From assembly GCA_035699465.1 (NCBI GenBank), contig DASSPT010000042.1:1-51907 (forward strand): DNA of 51,907 bases, in the 5' to 3' direction. This document shows, piece by piece, positions 16,171-26,500 of the stretch (position 1 is its first letter; each line of letters starts with the position of its first letter). The notes beneath the pieces are model-generated. The model saw nothing but the letters and a program-made list of their open reading frames with translations. It was not told where the DNA came from and did not search any database. Both the position numbers and the translations under genes were made by a program. This DNA is from JAICNR01 sp035699465 (GTDB taxonomy: Bacteria; Gemmatimonadota; Gemmatimonadetes; JACCXV01; JAHWKZ01).

Positions 16171-19140
16171 ATGAGGGGTTCCCTGTTCGCTTCGCTCGGC
16201 GCCACAGGCGTGCTTCTGATCGCCTGCGCCCTGCTCACCCCGGCGCTCCTGCCCGCGCAGACGAGCACCGGCACGGTTCGAGGCGTTGTCATGGGCGAGA
16301 ACGGCGAGCCCCTGGCCGGCGCCTCCGTCATGGCACGGAATCCTGAAACGAACTTCCAGCGTGGGATGCTCACCGAGGAGGGAGGATTCTACAACCTGGG
16401 AGGGTTGCCGCCGGCAACCTACTCGTTCGAGTTCTCCCATCCCTCCTACACGACCGAGGCGCAGGACGTGCGCGTCCAGATCGGTCAGACCCTCAGCATC
16501 GACGTCGTGCTGACGACGGAGGCGATCGAGGTCGCGGGGATCACGGCCATCATGAGCGCCGAGCGGATCATCGAGCCGACGACGACGGAGGTCGCGACCA
16601 ACATCACCCAGGAGCAGATCGAGAACCTGCCGCTCCTGAATCGAAACTTCCTCGAGTTCGCCAAGCTGGCGCCGGGCGTAACGCCGACGCCGGGTGGGGA
16701 GAGCGTTCGCGCCGGCGGCCTGCCGGCCGAGAACATCAATCTGTTCATCGACGGCGCGAGCTATAAGAACGACGTCCTCACGAACGGCATCGTGGGCCAG
16801 GACGCGAGCGCCGGGAACCCCTTCCCCCAGAACGCGGTCGAGGAGTTCCGCGTCATCACGCAGAACTACAAGGCGGAGTATCAGAAAGCCGCCGGCGCGG
16901 TCGTCACCGCGATCACCAGATCCGGCACCAACGAGTGGGAGGGCAGCGCCTTCTTCCTGGGTCAGAACGAGAACTTCATCGGGAAGGACCCCTTCCAGAG
17001 TTGCGAGGCTCCGGGGCAGGACGAGAATTGCGTAGAGGTGGACGTCCGGGACATCGGTCGCCGGCAGTTCGGCGGTACCCTGGGCGGGCCCATCGTTCGC
17101 GATCGCGCGTTCGTCTTCGGCGCGTTCGAGGGGAACCACCGGAACATCCCGGAGACGATCAAGACGCTCGGCGAGGCGGACATCGCCCGACTGCCCGCAT
17201 CGATCGCGGGCATCGACGTGAGAAACCGCGTGCAGAGCGTGGTGGGGACGACCAGCAACCGCGATCTGCGTTCGAACCTCTTCTTCGGGAAGGCGACCTT
17301 CCAGCCGCGCGAGCGGCACCGGCTCGAGACCAGCCTCTTCGTCCGCGACGAATTCGAGGTGCGGAACTTCGGGGGGGATCAGCCGCGGTCGCGCGCCGAG
17401 GACTTCAACAACGAGGTCCTGACGGCGCTCGCTACATGGCAGTATTCCCGCGACAGGCTCCTCAACGAGGCGTTCGTCGATTTCCAGCGCTTCCGGTGGC
17501 GTCCGATTCCGCTCGACTCCGAGCCCGGGCTCCGCTTCGAAGGCCCTCTCGACATCTGGCTGGGTGGTGGCTCGACCGAGCAGGACTTCATCCAGGACAG
17601 GATCGGGCTCCGCAACGACGTCACCTACACGCTGCCCGACTGGAACGGAAGCCACGTCCTCAAGGGCGGCGCGTACCTCGATTTCCTCGACTACGACATC
17701 ACGAAGCGGCAGCTCGGCAATCCCCAGTTCTTCTTCCGCCAGGACGAGAACTTCGAGATTCCCTATCGGGCGGAGATGGGATTCGGCAATCCGGACCTTA
17801 GCGCCACGAACGAACAGGTGGGCCTGTACGTGCAGGACGACTGGAGCCCCAGCGACCGCCTGAACATCAACCTCGGGATCCGCTGGGACTACGAGACCAA
17901 CATGCTGAACAACGACTGGGTCACGCCGGACAGCGTACGAGCGGAAGTGGCACAGTTCCTCACGCCCGCGCAGCAGGCGAACTACTTCACCGACGGAGAC
18001 GACCGCGACGGCTACAACAAGATGTTCCAGCCGCGCTTCGGAGTGTCCTACGACCTGACCGGTGACTCCCGGACGATCCTGTTCGGCGGAGGCGGTTTGT
18101 TCTTCGACCGCACCGTGTACAACTTCGGGCTCGACGAACGCTTCCGTCTCCAGTGGGCGGTCTTCCCCTTCCGCTTCTCGGAGACCGGTGGGCCGGACCC
18201 GAACGGCAACCCCACGATCCAGTGGGAGGACGGCTTCCTCAGCCGCGAAGGGCTCCAGAGCATCGCCGACCAGCGGCTGCCGGGCGGCAAGCCCGAGGTA
18301 TTCCTGCTCGAGAACGACACCGAGCCTCCCCGGGCGTGGCAGTGGACGATCGGGCTGCGGAGGGCGATCGGCGAGCTGATGGCGTCGGTCAACTACACCG
18401 GCGTCCGCGGCTACAACCAGACCACGTGGATGTTCGGCAACCGCCGCCCCAACGGGTCGTGCTGCCTGGACTCGCCCCGCTTCGGGAACCTCCTGATCTC
18501 CACGGACGAAGGGCGCACGTGGTACGACGCGCTGATGGTCCAGCTCGGCAAGCCCTACAGCGAAGCATCGCGGTGGGGCGCCCAGGCCGCGTACACGCTG
18601 TCGGAGTCGCAGCAGAACACGCAGGGGTCGTTCACCCTCGACATCCTTTCGCCGGATGAGTTCGAGAAGTTCCCGTCCGACACCGACGAGCGGCATCGGC
18701 TGGTCGTCAACGGAATCGTCGGGTTGCCCTGGGACGTGATGCTGAGCAGCATCGGAACCTTCGCATCGGCCCGGCCGATCAGCGCCTTCGTGGGAGGCGA
18801 TCCCAACAACAACGGCCTCTTCGACGATTTCCCGCCGGGGGAGGGACGGAACTCCCGCCGCCCGGAAGACGGGGAGTTCAAGCGGATCGACTTGCGAATC
18901 GAGAAGGAGTTCCCGTTCCTGCGCACCGGTCAGAGCGTGGGTCTGGTGCTCGAGGTCTTCAATCTCTTCGATTGGGAGAACTTCACCTGCTTCGACGCAG
19001 GATTCGGGGACTTCAATCGGGAAACGGGCGAGATCGTGAGGAACGAGAGCCAGATCGAGCATTTCGGAACGCGAGCCTTCTGTACCGTCGGCGATAGTCC
19101 TTCGCGGCGGCTCCAGCTCGGCGCGAACTACGAGTTCTGA
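16171..19140 (+). CDS. TonB-dependent outer-membrane receptor with carboxypeptidase-regulatory-like domain
   Basis: Encodes 989 residues; ATG 16171 follows GAGGAGG at 8 bases. A signal peptide ends at LLPAQ (about residue 30). Then comes a carboxypeptidase-regulatory-like beta domain (GTVRGVVMGENGEPLAGASV, residues about 34-110), a plug domain (NITQEQIENLPLLNRNF, GGLPAENINLFIDGASY) and a 22-stranded barrel ending in LQLGANYEF with a terminal Phe for BAM recognition. It imports oligosaccharides across the outer membrane using TonB energy. No SusD-like partner is next to it, unlike Bacteroidetes loci. Its place between LacI and a GH144-like enzyme assigns it to beta-glucan uptake. Confidence 0.92.
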   Translation: MRGSLFASLGATGVLLIACALLTPALLPAQTSTGTVRGVVMGENGEPLAGASVMARNPETNFQRGMLTEEGGFYNLGGLPPATYSFEFSHPSYTTEAQDVRVQIGQTLSIDVVLTTEAIEVAGITAIMSAERIIEPTTTEVATNITQEQIENLPLLNRNFLEFAKLAPGVTPTPGGESVRAGGLPAENINLFIDGASYKNDVLTNGIVGQDASAGNPFPQNAVEEFRVITQNYKAEYQKAAGAVVTAITRSGTNEWEGSAFFLGQNENFIGKDPFQSCEAPGQDENCVEVDVRDIGRRQFGGTLGGPIVRDRAFVFGAFEGNHRNIPETIKTLGEADIARLPASIAGIDVRNRVQSVVGTTSNRDLRSNLFFGKATFQPRERHRLETSLFVRDEFEVRNFGGDQPRSRAEDFNNEVLTALATWQYSRDRLLNEAFVDFQRFRWRPIPLDSEPGLRFEGPLDIWLGGGSTEQDFIQDRIGLRNDVTYTLPDWNGSHVLKGGAYLDFLDYDITKRQLGNPQFFFRQDENFEIPYRAEMGFGNPDLSATNEQVGLYVQDDWSPSDRLNINLGIRWDYETNMLNNDWVTPDSVRAEVAQFLTPAQQANYFTDGDDRDGYNKMFQPRFGVSYDLTGDSRTILFGGGGLFFDRTVYNFGLDERFRLQWAVFPFRFSETGGPDPNGNPTIQWEDGFLSREGLQSIADQRLPGGKPEVFLLENDTEPPRAWQWTIGLRRAIGELMASVNYTGVRGYNQTTWMFGNRRPNGSCCLDSPRFGNLLISTDEGRTWYDALMVQLGKPYSEASRWGAQAAYTLSESQQNTQGSFTLDILSPDEFEKFPSDTDERHRLVVNGIVGLPWDVMLSSIGTFASARPISAFVGGDPNNNGLFDDFPPGEGRNSRRPEDGEFKRIDLRIEKEFPFLRTGQSVGLVLEVFNLFDWENFTCFDAGFGDFNRETGEIVRNESQIEHFGTRAFCTVGDSPSRRLQLGANYEF

Positions 19141-19159
19141 ACCGCGGGACCGACCGCGG

Positions 19160-20593
19160 ATGAAGGCGACGGCGGCGCGCGCGAGGATTCTCCTCGCCGC
19201 GCCGCTGTTCCTGTGGGCCTGTGCAACCGCCGAGCGACGGGAAGCACCGCCGCTATTCGAACCCTCGGCCGTCGCTTTCCTGGACTCCGTCCAGTCACGC
19301 ACGTTCGACTGGTTCTGGGCGCTCTCGGACGCGCGAACGGGTCTCACACCCGACCGGTGGCCGACCGAGTCCTTCTCGAGCGTCGCAGCCGTCGGTTTCG
19401 CGCTGACGAGCTACCCCGTCGGCGTGGAGCGCGGCTGGGTGACGCGGGAAGAGGCGGAAGCGCGCGTCCTGGCGACCCTGCGGTTCTTCTGGCATGCGCC
19501 TCAGGGGCCCGATTCGACGGGGATTACGGGATATAGAGGGTTCTTCTACCACTTCCTCGACATGGACACGGGCCATCGGTGGGAGACGGTCGAGCTCTCG
19601 ACGATCGACACCGCGCTCCTGCTCGCGGGGGTCCTCGCCTGCCGGGAGTACTTCGACGAGGGCGACGACGAGGGCGAGCTCGCGATCCGGGCCTACGCCG
19701 ACTCCATCTACCAGCGCGTCGATTGGCCCTGGGCTCAGGTTCGGCCCCCCCTCGTGTCGATGGGATGGAGGCCGGAGTCCGGGTTCCACGACTACGACTG
19801 GCGGGGCTACAACGAGGCGATGATCCTGTACGTGCTCGCGCTCGGCTCCCCGACGCACGCCGTGGAGCCGGCCGCCTGGGACGCCTGGACCGAGACCTAT
19901 CGCTGGGGTGAGTTCCACGGGCAGGAGCATCTCGGATTCGCGCCCCTCTTCGGTCACCAGTACTCGCATGTCTGGATCGACTTTCGCGGGATCCAGGACG
20001 CCTACATGCGGGAGCGTGGGATCGACTATTTCGAAAACTCGCGCCGCGCGACGCTCGCCCAGCGCGCGTACGCCGTGGCGAATCCCGAGGGCTGGATCGG
20101 CTACGGCGCGGACGTGTGGGGCCTAACGGCTTCCGACGGCCCCGCCGACACGACGCTCCTCCTGGCCGGGCGGCCGCGCCAGTTCCACTCCTACGCGGCC
20201 CGTGGAGCGGGGCCGAACGAGATCCGGGACGACGGCACGATCGCGCCCACCGCGGCCGGCGGATCGGTGGCCTTCGCGCCGGAGGTCGCCATCCCGGCGC
20301 TGATCGAGATGCGCCGCCGCTTCGGAGCCCCGCTCTTTGGCGAATACGGATTTCTGGATGCGTTCAACCCCACGTTCACCGCTGCGGATGCGCGGCTCAA
20401 GCACGGCCGGGTCGTGGAGGGGAGCGGTTGGTTCGATACCGACTACTTGGGCATCGACCAGGGTCCGATCCTCCTCATGATCGAGAATCACCGCACCGGT
20501 CTCGTCTGGGAGCTCATGAAGAGCAGTCCCTACGTCGTGCGCGGCCTCTGCCGGGCCGGGTTCCGGGGCGGCTGGCTGGAGGGCCGGTGCTGA
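19160..20593 (+). CDS. GH144/glucoamylase-like lipoprotein, probable endo-beta-1,2-glucanase
   Basis: Encodes 477 residues. A lipoprotein signal (ILLAAPLFLWACATAE, Cys near 21) anchors it at the periplasmic face or outer surface. The rest is one (alpha/alpha)6 domain of the glycoamylase type (PF10091), with FDWFWALSDARTGLTPDRW, GFALTSYPVGVERGWV, GYRGFFYHFLDMDTG, GYNEAMILYVLALGSP, GHQYSHVWIDFRG, NPEGWIGYGADVWGLTASD and DYLGIDQGPILLMIENHRTG. Known GH144 members cut beta-1,2-glucan to sophoro-oligosaccharides; other members act on other beta-glucans, so the linkage is inferred. It follows the TonB receptor by 19 bases and overlaps the next gene by 7. Confidence 0.88.
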   Translation: MKATAARARILLAAPLFLWACATAERREAPPLFEPSAVAFLDSVQSRTFDWFWALSDARTGLTPDRWPTESFSSVAAVGFALTSYPVGVERGWVTREEAEARVLATLRFFWHAPQGPDSTGITGYRGFFYHFLDMDTGHRWETVELSTIDTALLLAGVLACREYFDEGDDEGELAIRAYADSIYQRVDWPWAQVRPPLVSMGWRPESGFHDYDWRGYNEAMILYVLALGSPTHAVEPAAWDAWTETYRWGEFHGQEHLGFAPLFGHQYSHVWIDFRGIQDAYMRERGIDYFENSRRATLAQRAYAVANPEGWIGYGADVWGLTASDGPADTTLLLAGRPRQFHSYAARGAGPNEIRDDGTIAPTAAGGSVAFAPEVAIPALIEMRRRFGAPLFGEYGFLDAFNPTFTAADARLKHGRVVEGSGWFDTDYLGIDQGPILLMIENHRTGLVWELMKSSPYVVRGLCRAGFRGGWLEGRC

Positions 20594-21846
20594 GAGTCTC
20601 CGTGGTGGCGGCGCTGCTCCTCGGTAGCTGCCGCTCTGCGCCCGACGGCACGCAGGTCGTGGAGTTCTGGGGACTCGGGCGCGAGGGGGAGGTCGTGAGC
20701 GAGCTGGTCCCCGCTTTCGAGCGTGAGAACCCCGGCATCCGGATCGACGTCCAGCAGATTCCGTGGACCGCGGCGCACGAGAAGCTCCTGACGTCGTTCG
20801 TCGGCGAGGCCACGCCCGACGTCGCCCAGCTCGGAAACACGTGGATCCCCGAGTTCGTCGCGCTCGGCGCGCTCGAGAGGCTCGACTCCTGGATCGCGCG
20901 CTCGCGCACCGTGTCGCCCGACGCGTACTTCGAAGGAATCTGGCAGACGAACGTCGTCGAGGACGGGTTGTACGGCATCCCGTGGTACGTCGACACGCGG
21001 GTCCTGTTCTACCGCACGGACTTGCTCGATGCGGTCGGGTACGAGGAGCCCCCCGAGACATGGGAGGAATGGCTCGAGGCGATGGAGAGGCTCCGGGTTC
21101 ACATGGGCGAGGGCCGGTGGCCGATACTCCTCCCGACCAACGAGTGGCCGCAACCCGTCATTCTCGGCCTCCAGAACGGCTCCCTGCTTCTCGATGACGA
21201 GGGCAGCCGCGGCGCGTTCCGCGAGGCCGCCTTCCGCCATGCCTTCGGGTTCTACGTCGATCTCTTCCGTCGCGGGTATGCTCCGGCGGTCGCGAACACC
21301 CAGATCGCCAATCTCTTCCAGCAGTTCGCGCGCGGCGATTTTGCGATGGTGATCACCGGACCTTGGGGGATCGGCGAATTCCGGCGCCGGCTTCCGGCCG
21401 GTGTGCCGTGGACCACCGCTCCGCTCCCGGGTCCGGACGGTCCCGGCGTCTCGCTGGCGGGAGGCTCGAGCCTCGTCCTGTTCGCCGACTCCGACGCCGA
21501 TAGCGCGGCGTGGCGCTTCATCGAGTATCTGTCGCGCCCCGAGATCCAGGTACGTTTCTACGAGCTGACGGGCGATCTACCGGGGCGGGTCGAAGCGTGG
21601 AAGGCGCCGTCGCTGAGCGCGGACCCCGAGGTCCGGGCATTCCGCGACCAGCTCGAGCGGGCGGCGCCGCTACCCCGCGTTCCGGAGTGGGAGCGGATCG
21701 CGACCAAGGTCTACGAATACGGCGAGGCGGCCGTGCGCGGGCGCCTGACGGAGGAGGAGGCCCTCGCCGCGCTCGATCGCGACGTGGACCGGATCCTCGC
21801 GAAGCGACGCTGGATGCTGGCCCGTCTGGACGAGCCGGCGCGTTGA
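20587..21846 (+). CDS. ABC transporter sugar-binding lipoprotein
   Basis: Encodes 419 residues. GTG start 20587 lies inside the end of the GH144 gene. Lipobox ALLLGSCRSA (Cys near 15) anchors it to the inner membrane. The solute-binding type 1 (family 1, MalE/UgpB-like) fold shows in VVEFWGLGREGEVVSELVPAFERENPGI, TPDVAQLGNTWIPEF, YGIPWYVDTRVLFYRTDLL and GDFAMVITGPWGIGEF. It captures the oligosaccharide in the periplasm and hands it to the two permeases that follow. Aromatic residues WYVDTR and GPWGI are likely sugar-stacking positions. The stop is overlapped by the TTG start of the first permease. Confidence 0.93.
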   Translation: MLRVSVVAALLLGSCRSAPDGTQVVEFWGLGREGEVVSELVPAFERENPGIRIDVQQIPWTAAHEKLLTSFVGEATPDVAQLGNTWIPEFVALGALERLDSWIARSRTVSPDAYFEGIWQTNVVEDGLYGIPWYVDTRVLFYRTDLLDAVGYEEPPETWEEWLEAMERLRVHMGEGRWPILLPTNEWPQPVILGLQNGSLLLDDEGSRGAFREAAFRHAFGFYVDLFRRGYAPAVANTQIANLFQQFARGDFAMVITGPWGIGEFRRRLPAGVPWTTAPLPGPDGPGVSLAGGSSLVLFADSDADSAAWRFIEYLSRPEIQVRFYELTGDLPGRVEAWKAPSLSADPEVRAFRDQLERAAPLPRVPEWERIATKVYEYGEAAVRGRLTEEEALAALDRDVDRILAKRRWMLARLDEPAR

Positions 21847-22742
21847 CCGGCTCCAGGGCGCGCACCGATGCGGGGTCGGCCACCGGCTGGTGGTTCGTGG
21901 CGCCGGCGGTCCTCGTCATCGGGGGATTCTTCTTCGTCCCAGTCGCCGCGGCCTTCCTGCTCAGCTTCACCGACTTCGACATATACGCCCTTGCGAGCTT
22001 CGACAACACGCGCTTCATCGGGCTCGAGAACTACGCCGCGTTGCTCGGCGATTCGATCTTCTGGAAGGCCCTCGTCAACACCTTCTACTTCGCGGCCGTC
22101 GGCGGGCCTCTGACGATCGCGATCTCGCTCGCGGCCGCGGTCTTGCTCCAAGCTCGGCTGGTCCGGTTCAAGGGGTTCTTCCGCACCATCTATTTCGCGC
22201 CGGTCGTCACGACGCTGGTCGCGGTTGCGGTCGTATGGCGCTACCTCTACCATCCGCGCTTCGGGCTGCTCAACTATGGTCTCGGGTGGTTCGGGATCGG
22301 GCCCGTCGACTGGCTCGGCGACCCGCGCTGGGCGATGCCGGCGATCATCCTGCTCGCGGTATGGAAGAATTTCGGCTACAACATGGTGGTCTTCGTGGCC
22401 GGGCTGCAGAGCATCCCGGAGGAGCTCTACGAGGCCGCCGAGCTCGACGGCGCGAACGCCGTTCAGCGATTCCGGCACGTCACTCTCCCCATGCTCGGGC
22501 CCACGTTCCTGTTCGTCACGGTCATCACGATGATCGGCTATCTGCAGCTCTTCGCCGAGCCCTACGTCATGACCCAGGGCGGGCCTCTACAGGCCACCAC
22601 GAGCGTCGTACTGCTCATGTACGAGCAGGGATTCCGCTGGTGGAACATGGGGTACGCGGCGGCCATCGCGTTCGTGCTTTTCCTCGTGATCTTCGCGATC
22701 ACGCTCGTCCAGTTGAGATTTCAGCCGCGGAGCGACGCGTGA
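21843..22742 (+). CDS. sugar ABC transporter permease (MalF/UgpA type)
   Basis: Encodes 299 residues with six membrane segments (first at FVAPAVLVIGGFFFVPVAAAFLL; last at AAAIAFVLFLVIFAITLV). The cytoplasmic EAA loop that docks on the ATPase reads EELYEAAELDGANAVQRFRHVTLP, shown here in two parts around residues 198-222. Start TTG 21843 overlaps the previous stop as TTGA; the first residues up to the membrane helix are otherwise featureless. With the permease at 22739 it forms the inner-membrane channel for the oligosaccharide. Family and orientation are secure; the substrate is inferred from the neighbouring hydrolases. Confidence 0.94.
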   Translation: MTGSRARTDAGSATGWWFVAPAVLVIGGFFFVPVAAAFLLSFTDFDIYALASFDNTRFIGLENYAALLGDSIFWKALVNTFYFAAVGGPLTIAISLAAAVLLQARLVRFKGFFRTIYFAPVVTTLVAVAVVWRYLYHPRFGLLNYGLGWFGIGPVDWLGDPRWAMPAIILLAVWKNFGYNMVVFVAGLQSIPEELYEAAELDGANAVQRFRHVTLPMLGPTFLFVTVITMIGYLQLFAEPYVMTQGGPLQATTSVVLLMYEQGFRWWNMGYAAAIAFVLFLVIFAITLVQLRFQPRSDA

Positions 22743-23572
22743 GGCCGGCTTTGCGTCGCAGTCTGGCCCGGATCGGGATCTACTCCGTGCTCCTCGGTGG
22801 AGCGTTTCTCACGCTGATGCCGCTCGCGTGGATGGTCTCGGCCTCCTTCATGCCTACCGGACAGGCCAACACCTTCCCGCCTTCCTTCCTGCCGACCAAT
22901 CCCACGCTCCAGCACTATCGCGAGTTGTTCGTTCGTCTCGACGTGGGGCGCTACTTCCTGAACAGCGCCATCCTCGCCGGCGCGGTGACGGGGATCTCGC
23001 TCCTATTCAATTCGATGGCGGGATACGCCTTCGCGAAGCTCCGGTTCCGCGGTCGCGACTCGCTCTTCCGGGTCCTCCTCGGCGGGCTCGTGATCCCGGT
23101 CCAGGTCGCGATGTTGCCGTTGTTCCTGCTGCTCAAGGAGCTGGGATTGGTGAACACCTACGGCGGTGTCGTCGTGCCGGCGGCAGCCGGGATCTTCGGC
23201 ATCTTCCTCGTCAGGCAATACGCGCTCGGCATCCCGGACGATCTTCTCGACGCAGCGCGGATCGACGGCGCGAGCGAGTTCCGCATCTACCGGTCGATCG
23301 TCCTGCCGCTCTGCCGGCCGATCCTGACCACGCTCGGGATCTTCACGTTCCTCGGCGTGTGGAACGACTTCATGTGGCCGCTGATCGTCCTCACCGATGC
23401 CGACATGTACACCCTGCCCGTCGGGCTCGCGAACCTCGTCGGCGAGCACGTCCAGGACACCGAGCTCATGATGGCAGGCTCGGTCCTGACGGTACTCCCG
23501 GTGCTGGCGCTGTTCATCGCCCTCCAGCGCTATTACATCCAGGGGATCATGATGGGAAGCGTGAAGGGGTGA
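22739..23572 (+). CDS. sugar ABC transporter permease (MalG/UgpE type)
   Basis: Encodes 277 residues, six membrane segments, first at IYSVLLGGAFLTLMPLAWMVSAS. The EAA loop is DDLLDAARIDGASEFRIYRSIVLP around residues 165-190. The C-terminus YYIQGIMMGSVKG is the standard tail of this family. GTG start overlaps the upstream stop (GTGA), and its own stop is overlapped by the GTG of the large hydrolase-like gene in the same way. It pairs with the MalF-type permease and the ATPase at 26746. Confidence 0.94.
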   Translation: MRPALRRSLARIGIYSVLLGGAFLTLMPLAWMVSASFMPTGQANTFPPSFLPTNPTLQHYRELFVRLDVGRYFLNSAILAGAVTGISLLFNSMAGYAFAKLRFRGRDSLFRVLLGGLVIPVQVAMLPLFLLLKELGLVNTYGGVVVPAAAGIFGIFLVRQYALGIPDDLLDAARIDGASEFRIYRSIVLPLCRPILTTLGIFTFLGVWNDFMWPLIVLTDADMYTLPVGLANLVGEHVQDTELMMAGSVLTVLPVLALFIALQRYYIQGIMMGSVKG

Positions 23573-26500
23573 GGCGTGCCGCCCAGGTCGCGGTCGTCTC
23601 GACCGTCGGGCTTCTCGCGCTCCCTCACCACTCGATCGCCGTGCAGGGCCATGCGCTGGACGGCTTCGAGGATCTCGCCGCGTGGCAGGCCGCGCCGTCG
23701 GACGGGGTCTCGCTCGAGATCGAGCCGGATGAGGGATTCCGGGGCCGCGCCATGCGGCTCGAATTCGACTTCCACGCCGGCGGTGGATACGCCGTCGCGC
23801 GCCGCCCCCTGGCGCTCGAGCTTCCCGACAACTACGCGCTGACGTTCTGGATCCGGGGCGTCGCACTTCCGAACAACCTCGAGATCAAGCTGGTCGATCC
23901 CTCGGGGGAGAACGTCTGGTGGGTGAACCGCCGAGACTTCGTGTTTCCCGGCGAGTGGACCCTCGTGACCCTGAAGAAGCGCCACATCGCGTTCGCCTGG
24001 GGCCCCATAGGCGGGGGGGAGATCCGCCAAGTCGGGGCGATCGAGTTTGCCGTCACCGCGGGCTCGGGCGGATCGGGATCCGTCTGGATCGACGAACTTG
24101 CGATCGAGGCCCGCCCGACGGTCGAGCCGTACGGCGGGACCCCCATTGCGAGCGCCTCCTCAACGGAGGCCGGCACGGAAGCGGCGCGGGTCGTCGATGG
24201 GGATTCGTCGAGCGCATGGCGGAGCGATGCGAGCGGCAGGCAGTGGCTCGCGCTCGATTTCCAGGCGCTGCGCGAATACGGGGGCCTCGTCATCGATTGG
24301 GAGCCGGGCGCCCACGCGAGCGACTACGCCGTCGAGACCTCGGACGACGGGATCCGCTGGGAGATCGCGCGGCGCGTGACCGCCGGGGACGGAGGTCGCG
24401 ACTGGCTGTACCTGCCCGAGTCGGAATCGCGCGCGCTGCGGCTCGCGCTCGAGTCCGGGCCCGCCCGGAGGTATGGAGTGCGCGAGCTGGGCATCCGCCC
24501 GCTCGAGTTCTCGACCTCGATGAACGATTTCTTCCGCGCGATCGCGGCGGAGTCACCGCGCGGTGTCTACCCGCGGCCGTTCCTGGACGAGCTCGTCTAC
24601 TGGACCGTTGTCGGGGGGTCGGGCGACGAGGCCGAGGCGCTCCTCGCCGAGGACGGCCGTCTGGAAATTCACCCTGGCGGCTTCTCGATCGAGCCTTTCG
24701 TATCGGTCGGAGACCGGCTCCTGACGTGGGCCGACGGGGAGCACCGACAGACGCTCCTCGAGCGGTCGCTTCCGATCCCGACGGTCACTCGGGCGCACGG
24801 GGATCTCGTCCTCGCGGTGACGGCGGTCGCGGCGGGAGACTCGGGTGCCTCGGTTCTCCACGTGCGCTACCGGGTGCACAACAAGAGCGAGACCGCGGCG
24901 CGCGCAGGCCTGTTCCTCGCGATCCGCCCGTTCCAGGTGAACCCGCCGACCCAGTTCCTCGCCGTTCCCGGCGGCGTCGCTCGCGTGCGCGAGATCTCGC
25001 GCACGGGGAATGGCGTACTGGTCGACGGGCATGCCCTGCTCGTGCGGCCGGAACCGGTGGCGTTCGGAGCCGCCACCTTCGACCAGGGCGACGTCGTCGA
25101 GCGGCTCCTCCGCGGATCGCCGCCCTCGGCCGAGCGGGTCGACGACCCCTTCGAGCACGCCTCGGCCATGCTGACCTGGGAGCTCGAGATCGCGCCGGGG
25201 GACTCGGCGGAAGTGGATCTCGTGGCGCCTTTCCACCCGCCGTCCATCGCGCCCGGGCCGGGCAAGGCGTCCGATTTTCCCTCCTTCGACGTGGCGCTGG
25301 CCGAAACCGCCGCCCGGTGGCGGGAACGGCTCGGTCGGGTGTCGATCGAGCTGCCCGGCGAGGCGGCGCGGCTCGTAGACGTCCTCCGCAGCAACGTCGC
25401 CTTCATCCTGATCAACCGGGACGGTCCCGCGATCCAGCCCGGTTCGCGCGCATACGACCGGTCCTGGATCCGGGACGGCGCGTTGACCTCCGCCGCGCTC
25501 CTACGGATGGGCCACGCCGGCGTCGTGCGGGATTTCATCGAATGGTACTCCGGCTTCCAGTATCCCAGCGGCAAGATCCCCTGCTGCGTCGATCATCGCG
25601 GCGCCGATCCCGTGCCCGAGCACGACAGCCACGGCGAATTCGTCTACCTCGTCGCCGAGTACACCCGGTTCACGGGCGATACCGTCCTCGCTCGCGCGAT
25701 GTGGCCGCACGTCGCGGGGGCCGTCGGGTATGTCGACTCGATCCGGCAGACACGCCTGGGACCCGAGTACCAGGTCGGCGAGAAGCGCCTGTTCCGCGGC
25801 ATCCTGCCCGAGTCCATCAGTCACGAGGGGTATTCCGCCAGGCCCGTCCACTCGTACTGGGACGATTTCTTCGCCTTGCGCGGACTCGAGGACGCGGTCG
25901 AGCTTGCAGAAACGCTCGGCGAGACGGAGGAGGCCGCGCGGTTCGCCGCGATCCGGGACGCTTTCCGGACGGACTTCCACGCGTCGATCCGCGCGGCCAT
26001 CCAGCATCACGGGATCGACTACGTCCCCGGATCGGCGGATCTGGGCGACTTCGACGCCACGTCCACGACGATCGGAGTGGCGCCCGGCGGACAACTCGAG
26101 CGCCTGCCGCGGCGCGAGCTGCTCCGCACGTTCGAGCGCTACCTCGCCGAGCACGAGCGCCGGCTTCAAGAGGCCGGATGGGAGGCCTACACGCCGTACG
26201 AGCTGCGTGTCGTGGGGACGCTCGTGCGGCTGGGATGGAAGGAGCAGGCCCACGAGCTCCTCCCCTTCTTCTTCGGCCACCTGCGACCGACGGCGTGGAA
26301 CGCGTGGGCCGAGGTCGTGGGGCGCGAGGCGCGCTCGCCCCGGTTCATCGGCGACCTCCCCCACACGTGGGTCGGATCCGACTACATCCGTTCGCTCCTC
26401 GACCTTTTCGTCTACGACCGAGAGAGAGATCAGGCGCTGGTCGTGGGGGCCGGCATACCGGCGGATTGGGCACGCGCGGACGGCGGGGTCCGCGCCAGAG

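Noticed and set aside
15979..19347. 1122-residue open frame on the minus strand opposite the TonB receptor
   Set aside because: It is a shadow of the GC-rich receptor gene: no SD, no recognisable domain, Arg/Val/Glu-rich composition typical of antisense frames.
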